Numbered from the stretch's first letter, positions 7,863 through 15,834 are shown. The stretch: 40,745 nucleotides of DNA from Lentibacter sp. (GCA_016744435.1 JADGEJ010000031.1:1-40745), one strand, 5' to 3'. The notes: generated by a model from the letters alone, not told the origin. Program-made: numbers and translations.

Positions 7863-8852
7863 TCAGTGGCCTGTTGGGGTGATGTCGCGGTGGCCGGGTT
7901 CGTCCCGCTTGTCTGCCACCGATTCAAGGAAGTAGCTCACAAACTGGATGAGCATAGTGATCGCGAAAATGCCGAGGAAGGCCGCCATCTGATATTTCAC
8001 AAACATGCCTGTCGGGCCTGACTGCGTGACTTCAAGGTTCATCACGGGTGAGTTGATGATCGACTGTTTGCCGTTGAGGCCAATCCAGATGATCACCCAC
8101 ATGGTTGCCATCCCCAGAAAGATACTGCCCCATGCGTTGACAAAGCCCTTTTTGGTGCGCCCAAAACCCGCATAGAAAACGTCTACGCGCACATGGCCGT
8201 CTTCAAACAGCGTATAGGCACTGGCGAACAAAAACAGCGCCGCATACCAGTAGCGCACCAAGTCACCCATCATCGCTTGCTCGTAGGAAAACACAAAGCG
8301 AGAGATCACGATCGCCAATTCTGCGGCAACGATCAGAAGCGCCAGCCAATGAAACCCGATGCCTTTATGCCAGAGCGCGATCAGCATGCCGAGTAGGATA
8401 AGAGGATAGTGAATGCGCGGCCCGACAAACTGGGAGCGCGTCATGTTGCGCACGGTTTGCTCGTTGAGGAACCCGTCATAAAGGCCTTCGATGCGCGCCA
8501 AAGCGATAGAGGCATCAGCTATCCCAATCAGCAACACAATCCAGAAACAGGCGCGAATGATGTAGCTATTGAAGGCGCTAATTTTCATCGCATCCCAGCG
8601 CAAAGCGCGGGTTGGTGTTCTCAAAACAAAGATGATGGAGAGGGCGATACAGGCCGCGTATACGACGAGAGATTGCCACGCAGCCCCACCCGCCTTGCCA
8701 GCCAAAACATCAGCGAGGTTAGGAACCTGCCAGCCGATGTTGAGAATGTTGTTGATCAGGAAAGCGGCGAGAAGGCCGAGCATGCCCCATCCGAACATGC
8801 GTGCGACTGGCGCAGGATCGCCCTCGCGCGTAATTTGAACTGCCTCTGTCAT
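7863..8852 (-). CDS. dctQ: TRAP transporter small permease (DctQ), enlarged
   Basis: The 329-residue protein is the small membrane subunit of the TRAP transporter. The DctQ signature is in the second half, with LFLFASAYTLFEDGHVRVDVFY followed by two more membrane segments. Usual DctQ proteins are about 160-180 residues. Here the first 170 residues add further membrane segments (around 20-40, 60-80, 95-115 and 147-163), a form seen with large DctM partners. The gene ends 13 nt before dctM. A terminator-like hairpin separates it from the receptor gene upstream. Confidence 0.9.
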   Translation of the reverse strand: MTEAVQITREGDPAPVARMFGWGMLGLLAAFLINNILNIGWQVPNLADVLAGKAGGAAWQSLVVYAACIALSIIFVLRTPTRALRWDAMKISAFNSYIIRACFWIVLLIGIADASIALARIEGLYDGFLNEQTVRNMTRSQFVGPRIHYPLILLGMLIALWHKGIGFHWLALLIVAAELAIVISRFVFSYEQAMMGDLVRYWYAALFLFASAYTLFEDGHVRVDVFYAGFGRTKKGFVNAWGSIFLGMATMWVIIWIGLNGKQSIINSPVMNLEVTQSGPTGMFVKYQMAAFLGIFAITMLIQFVSYFLESVADKRDEPGHRDITPTGH

Positions 8853-8936
8853 GTGCTCTCACTCCCCGAAAACACGGCCACGTCTCAAGGGCTTTTGCCC
8901 GAAACACAGCCGCGCCGTAATTTCTTGTAGGTATAG

Positions 8937-8966
8937 AAAAGAGCGGAGCCTAAAAAGGCCCCGCTC
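8937..8966 (-). terminator. Intra-operon terminator or attenuator after the TRAP receptor gene
   Basis: On the minus strand GAGCGGGGCC pairs with GGCTCCGCTC (one G/T wobble) around a TTTTTA loop, followed by TTTT. It lies between the receptor gene (stop at 8985) and dctQ (start at 8852). Partial termination here would make more periplasmic receptor than membrane protein, and the hairpin would also protect the 3' end of the receptor mRNA. Confidence 0.8.
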
Positions 8967-8984
8967 AACTTGCTTGCTGGTAAC

Positions 8985-10070
8985 TTAGCCGATTTCCAGA
9001 ACGCGGTTACGTTGGTTCACGTAGCCACCTTCGAAGTTCGCCATAAACGCACCCATTTCGCGCAGAGCAGCTTGGAAGCTGTCGTCGATCTTGCTTGCAA
9101 GCGGTGAGTGATCGCGCGTTTCTGCAAACACTTCTGCCGCACCTTCACCGAAGGCATCCCAGATATCGTCGTTGAAGGCACGAACCTGAACACCGTGGTC
9201 GTTCACAAGCTTCGCAAGGAACTCACCGTTTTTCGCGATGTTTTCTTCGTGCGAGGCTGCGTGCTCTTCCATACATGCGGCTTCGATAACGGCTTTTTCA
9301 TAGTCTGAAAGGCTCTCGAACCATTCTTTGTTCATACCGAACGCAAGACCACCACCTGGCTCGTGCATACCAGCCGTGTAGTAGTATTTCGCGGCTTCAT
9401 AGAACTTCATGAAGTAGTCGTTATATGGGCCAACCCACTCGGTCGCGTCGATCGCGCCTGAAACGAGGTTTTCATAGATCTGACCGCCTGGAAGCGACAC
9501 AGAAGATGCGCCCATTTTCGAGATAACCTGACCACCAAGGCCCGGCATACGCATTTTGAGGCCCTTAAAGTCGTCTGGGCTTTCCATCTCTTTGTTGAAC
9601 CAGCCACCAGCTTGCGTGCCGGTTGAGCCACAAGCGAAGGCTTTGAGGCCAAATTCGCCTGACATTTCGTCCCACAGCTCTTGGCCGCCGCCGAACTTAA
9701 CCCAAGCGTTCCACTCAGGAGTGGTCATGCCAAACGGAACAGATGTGAAATAGCTAAAGCCCGGGTGCTTGCCGCCCCAGTAGTAGTCAGCCGCGATGTA
9801 GGCTTGGCTGTTGCCTGAGGCAACTTCGTCAAAGCTGTCAAACGCGCCAACGCGTTCGCCGGCTGCGAAGTATTCAACGTTGAAAGCGCCATCGCCAAGT
9901 TGTGCGATGCGAGCTGCAAGACGCTGCGCAGAAACACCAAGACCCGGGAAATCCCGTGGCCATGTTGATACGATTGTAAGTTGCTTGCCGCCTTGCGAAA
10001 GCGCAGGCGTTGCAAGTGCAGAAGCGCCCGCGCCAATAGCAGCACCTTTTAGAAATTTACGACGATCCAT
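8985..10070 (-). CDS. TRAP transporter substrate-binding protein, TakP-like
   Basis: The 361-residue protein is the periplasmic receptor of the TRAP system. It starts with a twin-arginine signal (RRKFLKGAAIGAGASALA, cleavage near ALS), so it is probably exported folded by Tat. It belongs to the branch that contains the 2-keto-acid receptor TakP and calcium-lactate receptors: an arginine in LKMRMPGLGG (R174) expected to bind the carboxylate, VSLPGGQIYENL, and the EWVGPYND motif at 211-218. I chose the ATG at 10070 because GGAGGA lies 5 nt before it and the Tat motif begins there. The shared operator with glcDEF supports a 2-hydroxy or 2-keto monocarboxylate substrate; this is inference. Confidence 0.92.
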   Translation of the reverse strand: MDRRKFLKGAAIGAGASALATPALSQGGKQLTIVSTWPRDFPGLGVSAQRLAARIAQLGDGAFNVEYFAAGERVGAFDSFDEVASGNSQAYIAADYYWGGKHPGFSYFTSVPFGMTTPEWNAWVKFGGGQELWDEMSGEFGLKAFACGSTGTQAGGWFNKEMESPDDFKGLKMRMPGLGGQVISKMGASSVSLPGGQIYENLVSGAIDATEWVGPYNDYFMKFYEAAKYYYTAGMHEPGGGLAFGMNKEWFESLSDYEKAVIEAACMEEHAASHEENIAKNGEFLAKLVNDHGVQVRAFNDDIWDAFGEGAAEVFAETRDHSPLASKIDDSFQAALREMGAFMANFEGGYVNQRNRVLEIG

Positions 10071-10182
10071 ATTTATCCTCCAAGTTTCGTATGGTTTTTT
10101 TGGGTCAGGCCAAAACAGGCAGGCCCCCTCCATCGCCAATTACTAAGCAAGTCGATGTGGAATACAACGAAAATTTCACAGG

Positions 10183-10205
10183 ATTGGTCAAAAAGACTTA
10201 CCAAT
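10183..10205. promoter_or_regulatory. Probable operator in front of the TRAP operon, matching that of glcD
   Basis: ATTGGT (10183-10188) and ACCAAT (10200-10205) flank 11 bp, the same geometry as at 4390-4412. By eye 18 of 23 positions are identical, and both are followed by CAAG. A lone half-site ATTGGTAA stands at 10257-10264. The site is 113 nt upstream of the receptor start codon. I infer one regulator controls both operons. The remainder of the 10071-10317 intergenic region shows no gene. Confidence 0.75.
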
Positions 10206-10317
10206 CAAGTTGATCTTGTGGATAGGCAAGTGTTTTCAGTGCATTGCAGCATGAAAATTGGTAAACCTATGTGCAGAGTACGTGTTTTTGCTTACGTGAC
10301 GTAGCGCCACCTACGAA

Positions 10318-10812
10318 TCACTTCTGGGGTGCTCCGGCCTGCGCCCAAGCCATCTGTGCCTCGGTTTCAACAGCACAGGGCCGTACTGCGCGCAGGCGGT
10401 GCAGCGCTTGGGTTACGTCCTCTCCCAGCTCGACCATCAGCCGCAATACTGCCATGCCCGAGCGCCCGCAGCCTCCCTTGCAATGCACTAAAACGCGCCC
10501 GCCTCCGGCCAGCGCCGAGCGCGCGGCAGCACTCGCAGAGGGCCACAGGCCTTCCACGTCACGAGCAGGCGCACCAAAGTCAGTAACTGGCAGGTGAACC
10601 CACCGGCTGCCTTGCCCCTGCACATCAATGCCAAACGTCGGCACGCCATTTTCCGCAAGCTCAGCCTGTGTCACCATCGTCAAAACGAGGCTCGGCTTGA
10701 AAGCGTCAAACGCTTCCATATCGTCTTTGTAAGCGCCGCTACGCCCCGGCAGAGAGGCAATGGCAACCGTACCGCCACCAACCGAGAGCGCCGAGAGAGA
10801 AAACGTGTTCAT
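10318..10812 (-). CDS. Cysteine-dependent dual-specificity or tyrosine phosphatase-like protein
   Basis: The 164-residue protein has the cysteine phosphatase loop HCKGGCGRSG, with the expected nucleophile C111 and R117. A likely general acid is D78 in HLPVTDFGAP. This is the architecture of small DSP/PTP-like phosphatases; the substrate cannot be told. Its ATG follows the stop of the upstream peptidase gene by 2 nt, so they form a two-gene operon. A TTG two codons earlier overlaps that stop and is an alternative start. Confidence 0.85.
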   Translation of the reverse strand: MNTFSLSALSVGGGTVAIASLPGRSGAYKDDMEAFDAFKPSLVLTMVTQAELAENGVPTFGIDVQGQGSRWVHLPVTDFGAPARDVEGLWPSASAAARSALAGGGRVLVHCKGGCGRSGMAVLRLMVELGEDVTQALHRLRAVRPCAVETEAQMAWAQAGAPQK

Positions 10813-10814
10813 GC

Positions 10815-11654
10815 TCAAAGCCGCTTTGCGCCAAAAGTGTCGCAGGTGTTCGGGTCTCCGCTGTCAAAGCCCCGTGCAAACCAGCGTTGACGCTGCTCGC
10901 TTGTGCCATGCGTAAAGGTGTGAGGCTGCGGCACCCTCCCCGCGTTACGTTGCAAAGTGTCATCGCCGATCTGCTTCGCCGCGTTGAGCGCCTCATTGAG
11001 GTCCCCGTTCTCCATCAGGCCCTTTACCGAGCGGGCCCAAACACCACTGAGGCAATCCGCCTGAAGCTCAAGCCGCACAGTCAGCGCATTGGCCTCGGCT
11101 TGCCCAACGGCCCGACGTTGGTAATTTACCTGTGGCAAGATGCCGAGTTCGTTTTGAACATGGTGCGCCACTTCATGCGCAATCACATAGGCCGCTGCAA
11201 AGTCACCGCCCGCGCCAAGCTGTTGACGCATCGTGGTGAAAAACGCGGTGTCGAGATAGGCCTTTTTGTCTGCAGGACAGTAGAATGGGCCTGTCGCACC
11301 ACTTGCACTGCCGCAGGGGCTTTGCGTTGTTCCCGAGTACAACACCATGACTGGCGGCACATAGGGCTTGCCCGCAATCTTGGGGAACAACTGCCCCCAA
11401 ACTTGCTCGGTTGTGCCCAAAACCTGAGTGGCAAACCTGCCCTCTCGCTGCTCGGCAGGGCTCAACTCCCGCGATGCCGAACTCTGCTGCCCAAGGCCGC
11501 CTTGCCCCTCCAGAAGCGGGGTCACGTCGATACCGGCAAAATACCCAACCGCCAGCACAACCAGCAAGCCAACACCTCCAATGCCTGCGCCCTTGCCGCT
11601 CACACGGCGGCGGTCTTCTACATTTCGGCTGCCGCGCACACCTCGAAGTCTCAT
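10815..11654 (-). CDS. Neutral zinc metallopeptidase, YpfJ family
   Basis: The 279-residue protein has the family's basic N-terminal stretch (MRLRGVRGSRNVEDRR), a membrane segment at about residues 25-43, and an extracytoplasmic domain. That domain contains the zinc-binding HEVAHH (H160, E161, H164) and the ELQADC motif. Two cysteine pairs fit an exported domain. The length is normal for the family and the physiological substrate is unknown. It is divergent from dnaX across 187 bp and upstream of the phosphatase gene in one operon. Confidence 0.92.
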   Translation of the reverse strand: MRLRGVRGSRNVEDRRRVSGKGAGIGGVGLLVVLAVGYFAGIDVTPLLEGQGGLGQQSSASRELSPAEQREGRFATQVLGTTEQVWGQLFPKIAGKPYVPPVMVLYSGTTQSPCGSASGATGPFYCPADKKAYLDTAFFTTMRQQLGAGGDFAAAYVIAHEVAHHVQNELGILPQVNYQRRAVGQAEANALTVRLELQADCLSGVWARSVKGLMENGDLNEALNAAKQIGDDTLQRNAGRVPQPHTFTHGTSEQRQRWFARGFDSGDPNTCDTFGAKRL

Positions 11655-11841
11655 GTTGTTTCCCCACCCAGAAAAGTCCTACATAGCTTGGCGCATTTCG
11701 CAACGCCTGCCAAGCTTTCGCGTGCAAAAGGCGCATCAGCCCGCCGCGCGGCGCGGATACGACGTTGCAGCAAGCAATCCGCTAGACGCGCCGCCTAGCT
11801 GGCCTTACTCTGCCCAAGATGTCGAATCCGAGAAAGCAGCC

Positions 11842-13581
11842 ATGAGCGAAACACCCACACCCGCCTATCAAGTTCTCGCGCGCAAATACCGCCCCGAAAC
11901 TTTCGCTGATCTCGTCGGCCAAGAGGCCATGGTGCGCACGCTCAAGAACGCCTTTGAGGCAGACCGCATAGCGCAGGCCTTCATCATGACAGGCATCCGC
12001 GGCACCGGCAAAACCACAACCGCGCGGATCATCGCCAAAGGCATGAACTGCATCGGCCCTGACGGCAACGGCGGCCCAACAACCGAGCCTTGCGGTGTGT
12101 GTGAGCACTGCACCGCCATCATGGAAGGCCGCCATGTCGACGTGATGGAAATGGACGCCGCATCGCGCACCGGTGTTGGTGACATTCGCGAGATCATCGA
12201 CTCTGTCGCCTACCGAGCTGCCTCGGCGCGCTACAAGATCTACATCATCGATGAAGTTCACATGCTCTCCAACAACGCCTTCAACGCGCTTTTGAAGACG
12301 CTTGAAGAGCCGCCCGAACACGTGAAGTTCATCTTCGCGACAACCGAAATCCGCAAGGTGCCTGTGACAGTCCTGAGCCGTTGCCAACGCTTTGACTTGC
12401 GCCGCATCGAGCCGGAAGACCAGATCGCCCTGCTGCGCCGCATTGCCGACGCCGAGAAAGCCGAGATCGCCGATGATGCGCTCGCGCTGATCACCCGCGC
12501 CGCCGAAGGCTCGGCACGCGACGCCACTTCTCTGCTTGATCAAGCCATCAGCCACGGAGCGGGCGAAACCACCGCAGAGCAAGTTCGCGCCATGCTTGGC
12601 TTGGCTGACCGTGGCCGCGTGATGGACCTGTTTGAGATGATCATGCGTGGCGACGCCTCAAGTGCGCTGACAGAGCTCGCGGCGCAATATGCCGATGGCG
12701 CTGACCCGCTGGCAGTGCTGCGCGACTTGGCCGAACTCACTCACTGGGTCTCTGTCGTCAAAATCACCCCTGATGTGGCAAATGACCCGACAGTCTCGCC
12801 CGACGAGCGCGCCCGTGGCCAAGGCTATGCCGACAGCCTCGGTCTCCGTGTGTTGGCGCGCATGTGGCAGATGCTCTTGAAATCGCTTGAGGAAGTTTCC
12901 CACGCGCCCAACACCATGATGGCCGCCGAAATGGCGATCATCCGGATGACCCATGTTGCCGACCTGCCCACGCCCGACGAGCTGGTGCGCAAACTGGGCG
13001 ACACACCGCCGCCGCCGCCACCCACAGGTGGAGGTGCACCAGTGCCAAGCGCGGGCCAAGGCGCAACGACTATTGCTCACTCCTCGATCGGCGGTTCCAA
13101 CGGCGGCGGCGCCACGGCACTAGCGCAAGCCCCCGAAGAAGCCCTCGCGCATTATCCGACGTTTGACCACGTCGTCGAGCTGATCCGCGCCAACCGCGAC
13201 GGCAAACTGCTGATGGACGTCGAGGCTGACCTGCGCCTTGTCTCCTATCAGCCCGGCCGTATCACGTTTGAGCCCGGACCAAACGCGCCTGCTGATCTTG
13301 CCCAGCGCCTCGGGCAACGCCTTCAAGGCTGGACAGGCAACCGCTGGGCCGTGATCGTCGCCAACGAGGGCGGCGGCGAGAGCATCAAAGAAAAGCGCGA
13401 CGCGGCCCAGAATGCTCTCCAGTCAGAAGCCCGCGCTCACCCTCTGGTCAGTGCAGTGTTTGACGCCTTCCCAAGCGCCAAGATCATCAGCATCCGAACG
13501 GAAGAAGATATCGCCGCGGAAGCCCAAGTCGACGCGCTGCCAGAAGTGGAGGATGAATGGGACCCCTTCGAGGAGGACTGA
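11842..13581 (+). CDS. dnaX: DNA polymerase III subunits tau/gamma DnaX
   Basis: DnaX is the AAA+ clamp-loader subunit that organises the replisome. The 579-residue protein has Walker A GIRGTGKT (51-58), a zinc knuckle with C70, C84, C87 and C90, and Walker B IIDEVH (135-140), followed by domain III. A proline/glycine-rich linker (near 390-430) leads to the tau-specific C-terminal domain. The start is the ATG before SETPTPAYQVLARKYRP, the conserved beginning; the upstream in-frame extension of 138 codons has no homology and would overlap the divergent gene. I saw no obvious slippery site for a gamma frameshift. Confidence 0.97.
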   Translation: MSETPTPAYQVLARKYRPETFADLVGQEAMVRTLKNAFEADRIAQAFIMTGIRGTGKTTTARIIAKGMNCIGPDGNGGPTTEPCGVCEHCTAIMEGRHVDVMEMDAASRTGVGDIREIIDSVAYRAASARYKIYIIDEVHMLSNNAFNALLKTLEEPPEHVKFIFATTEIRKVPVTVLSRCQRFDLRRIEPEDQIALLRRIADAEKAEIADDALALITRAAEGSARDATSLLDQAISHGAGETTAEQVRAMLGLADRGRVMDLFEMIMRGDASSALTELAAQYADGADPLAVLRDLAELTHWVSVVKITPDVANDPTVSPDERARGQGYADSLGLRVLARMWQMLLKSLEEVSHAPNTMMAAEMAIIRMTHVADLPTPDELVRKLGDTPPPPPPTGGGAPVPSAGQGATTIAHSSIGGSNGGGATALAQAPEEALAHYPTFDHVVELIRANRDGKLLMDVEADLRLVSYQPGRITFEPGPNAPADLAQRLGQRLQGWTGNRWAVIVANEGGGESIKEKRDAAQNALQSEARAHPLVSAVFDAFPSAKIISIRTEEDIAAEAQVDALPEVEDEWDPFEED

Positions 13582-13943
13582 TCCTCACCTTTCTTGCAAG
13601 CCCCGCTTTGGCTGAGGTCTGTGACAAGGAACGCCCCAACTGGGACGGCACACCGCAAACTCTTTTGGACGAGGCTCTCTTTCACTTCGCCTCCCCCATA
13701 GGCCTGTTTCTTCTCGCAGCCCTCGCTGTCGCAGTCATCTTTCGCCATGCTATGGGCACCGCGATTGTCGTGCTGCTCTGGTCATTTTACATCAGCGCAA
13801 TCACGCTCCCTGACCAAAGCGATGTAAGTGCCTTCGTTGTCGCTGAAGGCTGCATGGGATCACCAAGCCTCTATATCGTTCTGTCAGCTGTTCTCTCAAT
13901 CGCAGCTGTTTTTTATACGTTCAAAGGCAGGGCGAATTCATGA
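13557..13943 (+). CDS. Small exported or membrane protein in the dnaX operon
   Basis: This 128-residue protein has a signal-peptide-like start (LILTFLASPALAEV), then a short segment with conserved-looking cysteines (EVCDKERPNW, AEGCMGS). Three hydrophobic segments lie at about 45-62, 66-82 and 105-122. I recognise no family. It overlaps the end of dnaX by 25 nt, and its ATG has GGAGG 4 nt upstream inside dnaX. Its TGA overlaps the Nudix gene start as ATGA. The tight packing supports it being real. Confidence 0.75.
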   Translation: MGPLRGGLILTFLASPALAEVCDKERPNWDGTPQTLLDEALFHFASPIGLFLLAALAVAVIFRHAMGTAIVVLLWSFYISAITLPDQSDVSAFVVAEGCMGSPSLYIVLSAVLSIAAVFYTFKGRANS

Positions 13944-14386
13944 CCATCAAGATGAACACCGAACGTTTCAAGTTCATCGCCGAAGCCCATCTAGTGCTCG
14001 AACGCGACGGCGAGCTTTTGATGCTCCTGCGCCAGAACACCGGCTATATGGACGGGCACTGGGGCCTTGTCGCGGGTCACGTTGACGGCAAAGAGACGTT
14101 CCGCGAAGCCATGACGCGTGAGGCACATGAAGAAGCTGGCTTGCAAATCGCGCCAGAAAATCTGACCCTGTCGCACATCATGCACCGCAACTCCGACAGT
14201 GAGCGCGTCTCGCTGTTCTTCACGCCGTCACGCTGGCAAGGCACGCCAACAAACATGGAGCCCGACAAATGCGCCGCTCTCACATGGCAGCCGCGCAGTG
14301 CCTTGCCCGAAACAACAATTCCCTACATCCGCGCGGCACTTGAGTGCATCAAACAAGGCCAGCATTACTCTGAGTTCGGCTGGTAG
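13940..14386 (+). CDS. Nudix hydrolase
   Basis: The 148-residue protein contains a complete Nudix box from G46 to L68 (G-x5-E-x7-R-E-x2-E-E-x-G-L, with R60, E61, E64 and E65). It therefore hydrolyses a nucleoside diphosphate linked to another group, using Mg2+. WGLVAGHVDGKE and the length match the short single-domain MutT-like proteins, but the substrate is not deducible. It is translationally coupled to the preceding membrane protein by an ATGA overlap. A 61-nt gap with its own ribosome binding site precedes ybaB. Confidence 0.93.
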   Translation: MTIKMNTERFKFIAEAHLVLERDGELLMLLRQNTGYMDGHWGLVAGHVDGKETFREAMTREAHEEAGLQIAPENLTLSHIMHRNSDSERVSLFFTPSRWQGTPTNMEPDKCAALTWQPRSALPETTIPYIRAALECIKQGQHYSEFGW

Positions 14387-14447
14387 CTTGCCCTAGCCAG
14401 CCGCACAGCCTATCTAAGCTGCAACACGGACACTCAAGGAGACAGCG

Positions 14448-14792
14448 ATGCTCAAAGGACTAGGCAACCTCGGCGATATGGCCGGCATGATGAAAAAAGC
14501 GCAACAGATGCAAAAGCAAATGGAGCAGATGCAGAACGAGCTGCACAACCTCATGGTCACCGGAGAAAGTGGCGCTGGCCTCGTGAAAGCCACCTGCTCC
14601 GCCAAAGGCGAGCTCAAGGGGCTCGACATTGATCCGTCGATTTTTCAGCCCGACGAAAAAGAAGTCGTCGAAGACCTGATCCTCGCCGCCATTAAAGATG
14701 CGCAGGCCAAAGCCAGCCAAAAAGCGCAGGACGAGATGACACGCATCACCGAAAGCCTTGGCCTGCCCGCGGATATGAAACTGCCGTTCTAA
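14448..14792 (+). CDS. ybaB: Nucleoid-associated protein YbaB/EbfC
   Basis: The 114-residue protein belongs to the YbaB/EbfC family of small dimeric DNA-binding proteins. The sequence shows the N-terminal methionine/glutamine-rich helix ([16 protein letters not shown]), the central strand region with [21 protein letters not shown], and the C-terminal amphipathic helix. The dnaX-ybaB-recR order is widely conserved. AAGGAGA stands 6 nt before the ATG. Length and context are normal. Confidence 0.97.
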   Translation: MLKGLGNLGDMAGMMKKAQQMQKQMEQMQNELHNLMVTGESGAGLVKATCSAKGELKGLDIDPSIFQPDEKEVVEDLILAAIKDAQAKASQKAQDEMTRITESLGLPADMKLPF

Positions 14793-14800
14793 GCTTCCTC

Positions 14801-14843
14801 TTTCCAAAAATATCCCGGGGAGCGCGAGGGGCTGGCCCCTCGC
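14801..14843 (+). repeat. Dispersed REP-like element, copy A
   Basis: TTTCCAAAAATATCCCGGGG is followed at once by a perfect 9-bp hairpin (GCGAGGGGC, TG, GCCCCTCGC at 14824-14843). A related unit (TTTCCAGAAATATCCTAGGG plus a G5/C5 palindrome) lies at 24339-24401 on the other strand; the 20-bp heads match at 17 positions. It sits in the 80-bp gap between ybaB and recR. Confidence 0.65.
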
Positions 14844-14872
14844 CCCGCCCTCGTAGAAAGCACCGCGCTCAA

Positions 14873-15469
14873 ATGAACAACTCCACCCGCGATATCGACG
14901 CTCTCATCGAGATGATGTCAAAGCTGCCCGGCCTTGGCCCGCGCTCGGCCCGGCGCGCGGTGTTGCACCTCATTCGCAAACGCGCCTTGCAACTCACTCC
15001 TTTGGCTGACCTCATGCAAACCGTCGCCGTAACCGCGCGTGAGTGCGTGCGCTGCGGCAATATCGGCACCACCGATGTTTGCGACATCTGCCTGTCTAAC
15101 AAGCGCGCCACAGGCGAGATTTGCGTAGTCGAAGACGTTGCAGATCTCTGGGCGATGGAGCGCACAAACGTGTTCAAGGGGCGCTACCACGTACTTGGCG
15201 GCACGCTTTCGGCGCTCGACTCAGTTGGCCCGGAAGACCTGCGCATCCCGATGCTGGAAAGCCGGATCGAGAATGAGGGCATCACCGAGGTGATCCTCGC
15301 GGTCAGCGCCACGATTGATGGCCAAACCACAGCGCATTACATCGCCGATCAGCTTGAAGGCCGCGTTAAGCTGACAACGCTTGCGCAAGGCGTGCCGATT
15401 GGCGGAGAGCTTGACTATCTTGATGATGGCACCATCTCGGCTGCGCTCAACGCTCGCAAAGAGATCTAG
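14873..15469 (+). CDS. recR: Recombination protein RecR
   Basis: RecR acts with RecF and RecO to load RecA on gapped DNA. The 198-residue protein shows an N-terminal helix-hairpin-helix ([16 protein letters not shown]), a Cys4 zinc finger (C58, C61, C70, C73), and a Toprim domain with [16 protein letters not shown]. The Walker-like [15 protein letters not shown] lies near the end. The length is normal. The TAG stop is the first codon of a 23-bp repeat, and a transposon scar follows directly. Confidence 0.98.
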   Translation: MNNSTRDIDALIEMMSKLPGLGPRSARRAVLHLIRKRALQLTPLADLMQTVAVTARECVRCGNIGTTDVCDICLSNKRATGEICVVEDVADLWAMERTNVFKGRYHVLGGTLSALDSVGPEDLRIPMLESRIENEGITEVILAVSATIDGQTTAHYIADQLEGRVKLTTLAQGVPIGGELDYLDDGTISAALNARKEI

Positions 15470-15489
15470 GGTCAGGACCCATTAATCCT
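15467..15489 (+). repeat. 23-bp repeat, copy 2, containing the recR stop codon
   Basis: This is an identical, inverted copy of the word at 136-158. It begins with the recR stop codon TAG and ends one base before the IS6-family transposase remnant. Here the flanks also make the outer ends symmetrical (CTAGG...CCTAG). Confidence 0.8.
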
Positions 15490-15490
15490 A

Positions 15491-15673
15491 GGCTTCAAAG
15501 CGTTTTACTCAGCAACTGCGACGTTGGCTGGGATCGAAACCGCGCACATGATACGCAAAGATCAAATCGCCGCGAATGGGAAAACAGGCTTCCAGCAATT
15601 CGCCGCCCTCGCAGCATAAGTGTGTCCGCTGACAGGCTGTTTTGCACTCCCAGATAAAGTTTGCGACAGAACC
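15491..15673 (+). mobile_element. Right-end remnant of an IS6-family insertion sequence
   Basis: The frame 15491-15619 encodes 42 residues (GFKAFYSATATLAGIETAHM, then IRKDQ...FQQFAALAA, stop), which I recognise as the C-terminus of an IS6-family DDE transposase. At 15654-15673 the sequence, read inward on the minus strand, is GGTTCTGTCGCAAACTTTAT, matching the terminal inverted repeat style of that family. The left end and the catalytic part are missing, so the element cannot move by itself. The terminal repeat directly abuts a truncated symporter gene. Confidence 0.8.
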
Positions 15674-15784
15674 ATGGCTGTGGTCAACATCCTTGGTCTC
15701 TACTTCCTGATGCCACTCGTGAAGCGTGAGCTCGAAAGCTATGTTTCACGCCTGAAGTCAGGTGAGATCAAGCGTTTCAAGTAA
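15674..15784 (+). pseudogene. C-terminal 36 codons of a lost membrane transporter, probably an alanine/glycine:cation symporter
   Basis: Immediately after the IS6 terminal repeat an open frame encodes MAVVNILGLYFLMPLVKREL and ends EIKRFK-stop. This resembles the last membrane helix and cytoplasmic tail of sodium:alanine (AGCS) symporters, where the MA(V/I)VN motif lies inside the last domain rather than at a start. The ATG is fortuitous and no ribosome binding site precedes it. A good terminator follows, as expected for a real gene end. The family call is tentative; that it is a gene tail is well supported. Confidence 0.6.
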
Positions 15785-15799
15785 GCTCTGATCCATAAC

Positions 15800-15834
15800 A
15801 AAAAAAGGCCGCCCTGATCTCTCAAGGCGGCCTT
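15800..15834 (-). terminator. Bidirectional rho-independent terminator
   Basis: AAGGCCGCC (15805-15813) pairs with GGCGGCCTT (15826-15834). Seven A precede it, giving a seven-U tail on the minus strand, 23 nt beyond the stop of the RTX gene. It may also serve the plus-strand symporter remnant. Confidence 0.85.

Noticed and set aside
11826-11842. TCCGAGAAAGCAGCC just before dnaX resembles the conserved core of the bacterial SRP RNA, a gene often found next to dnaX.
   Set aside because: Two bases of the core are missing, the surrounding sequence does not fold into the SRP hairpin, and the string runs into the dnaX start codon. It is most likely chance.
15491-15673. A complete insertion sequence.
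   Set aside because: Only the last 42 transposase residues and one terminal repeat are present. I found no matching left terminal repeat or target duplication.
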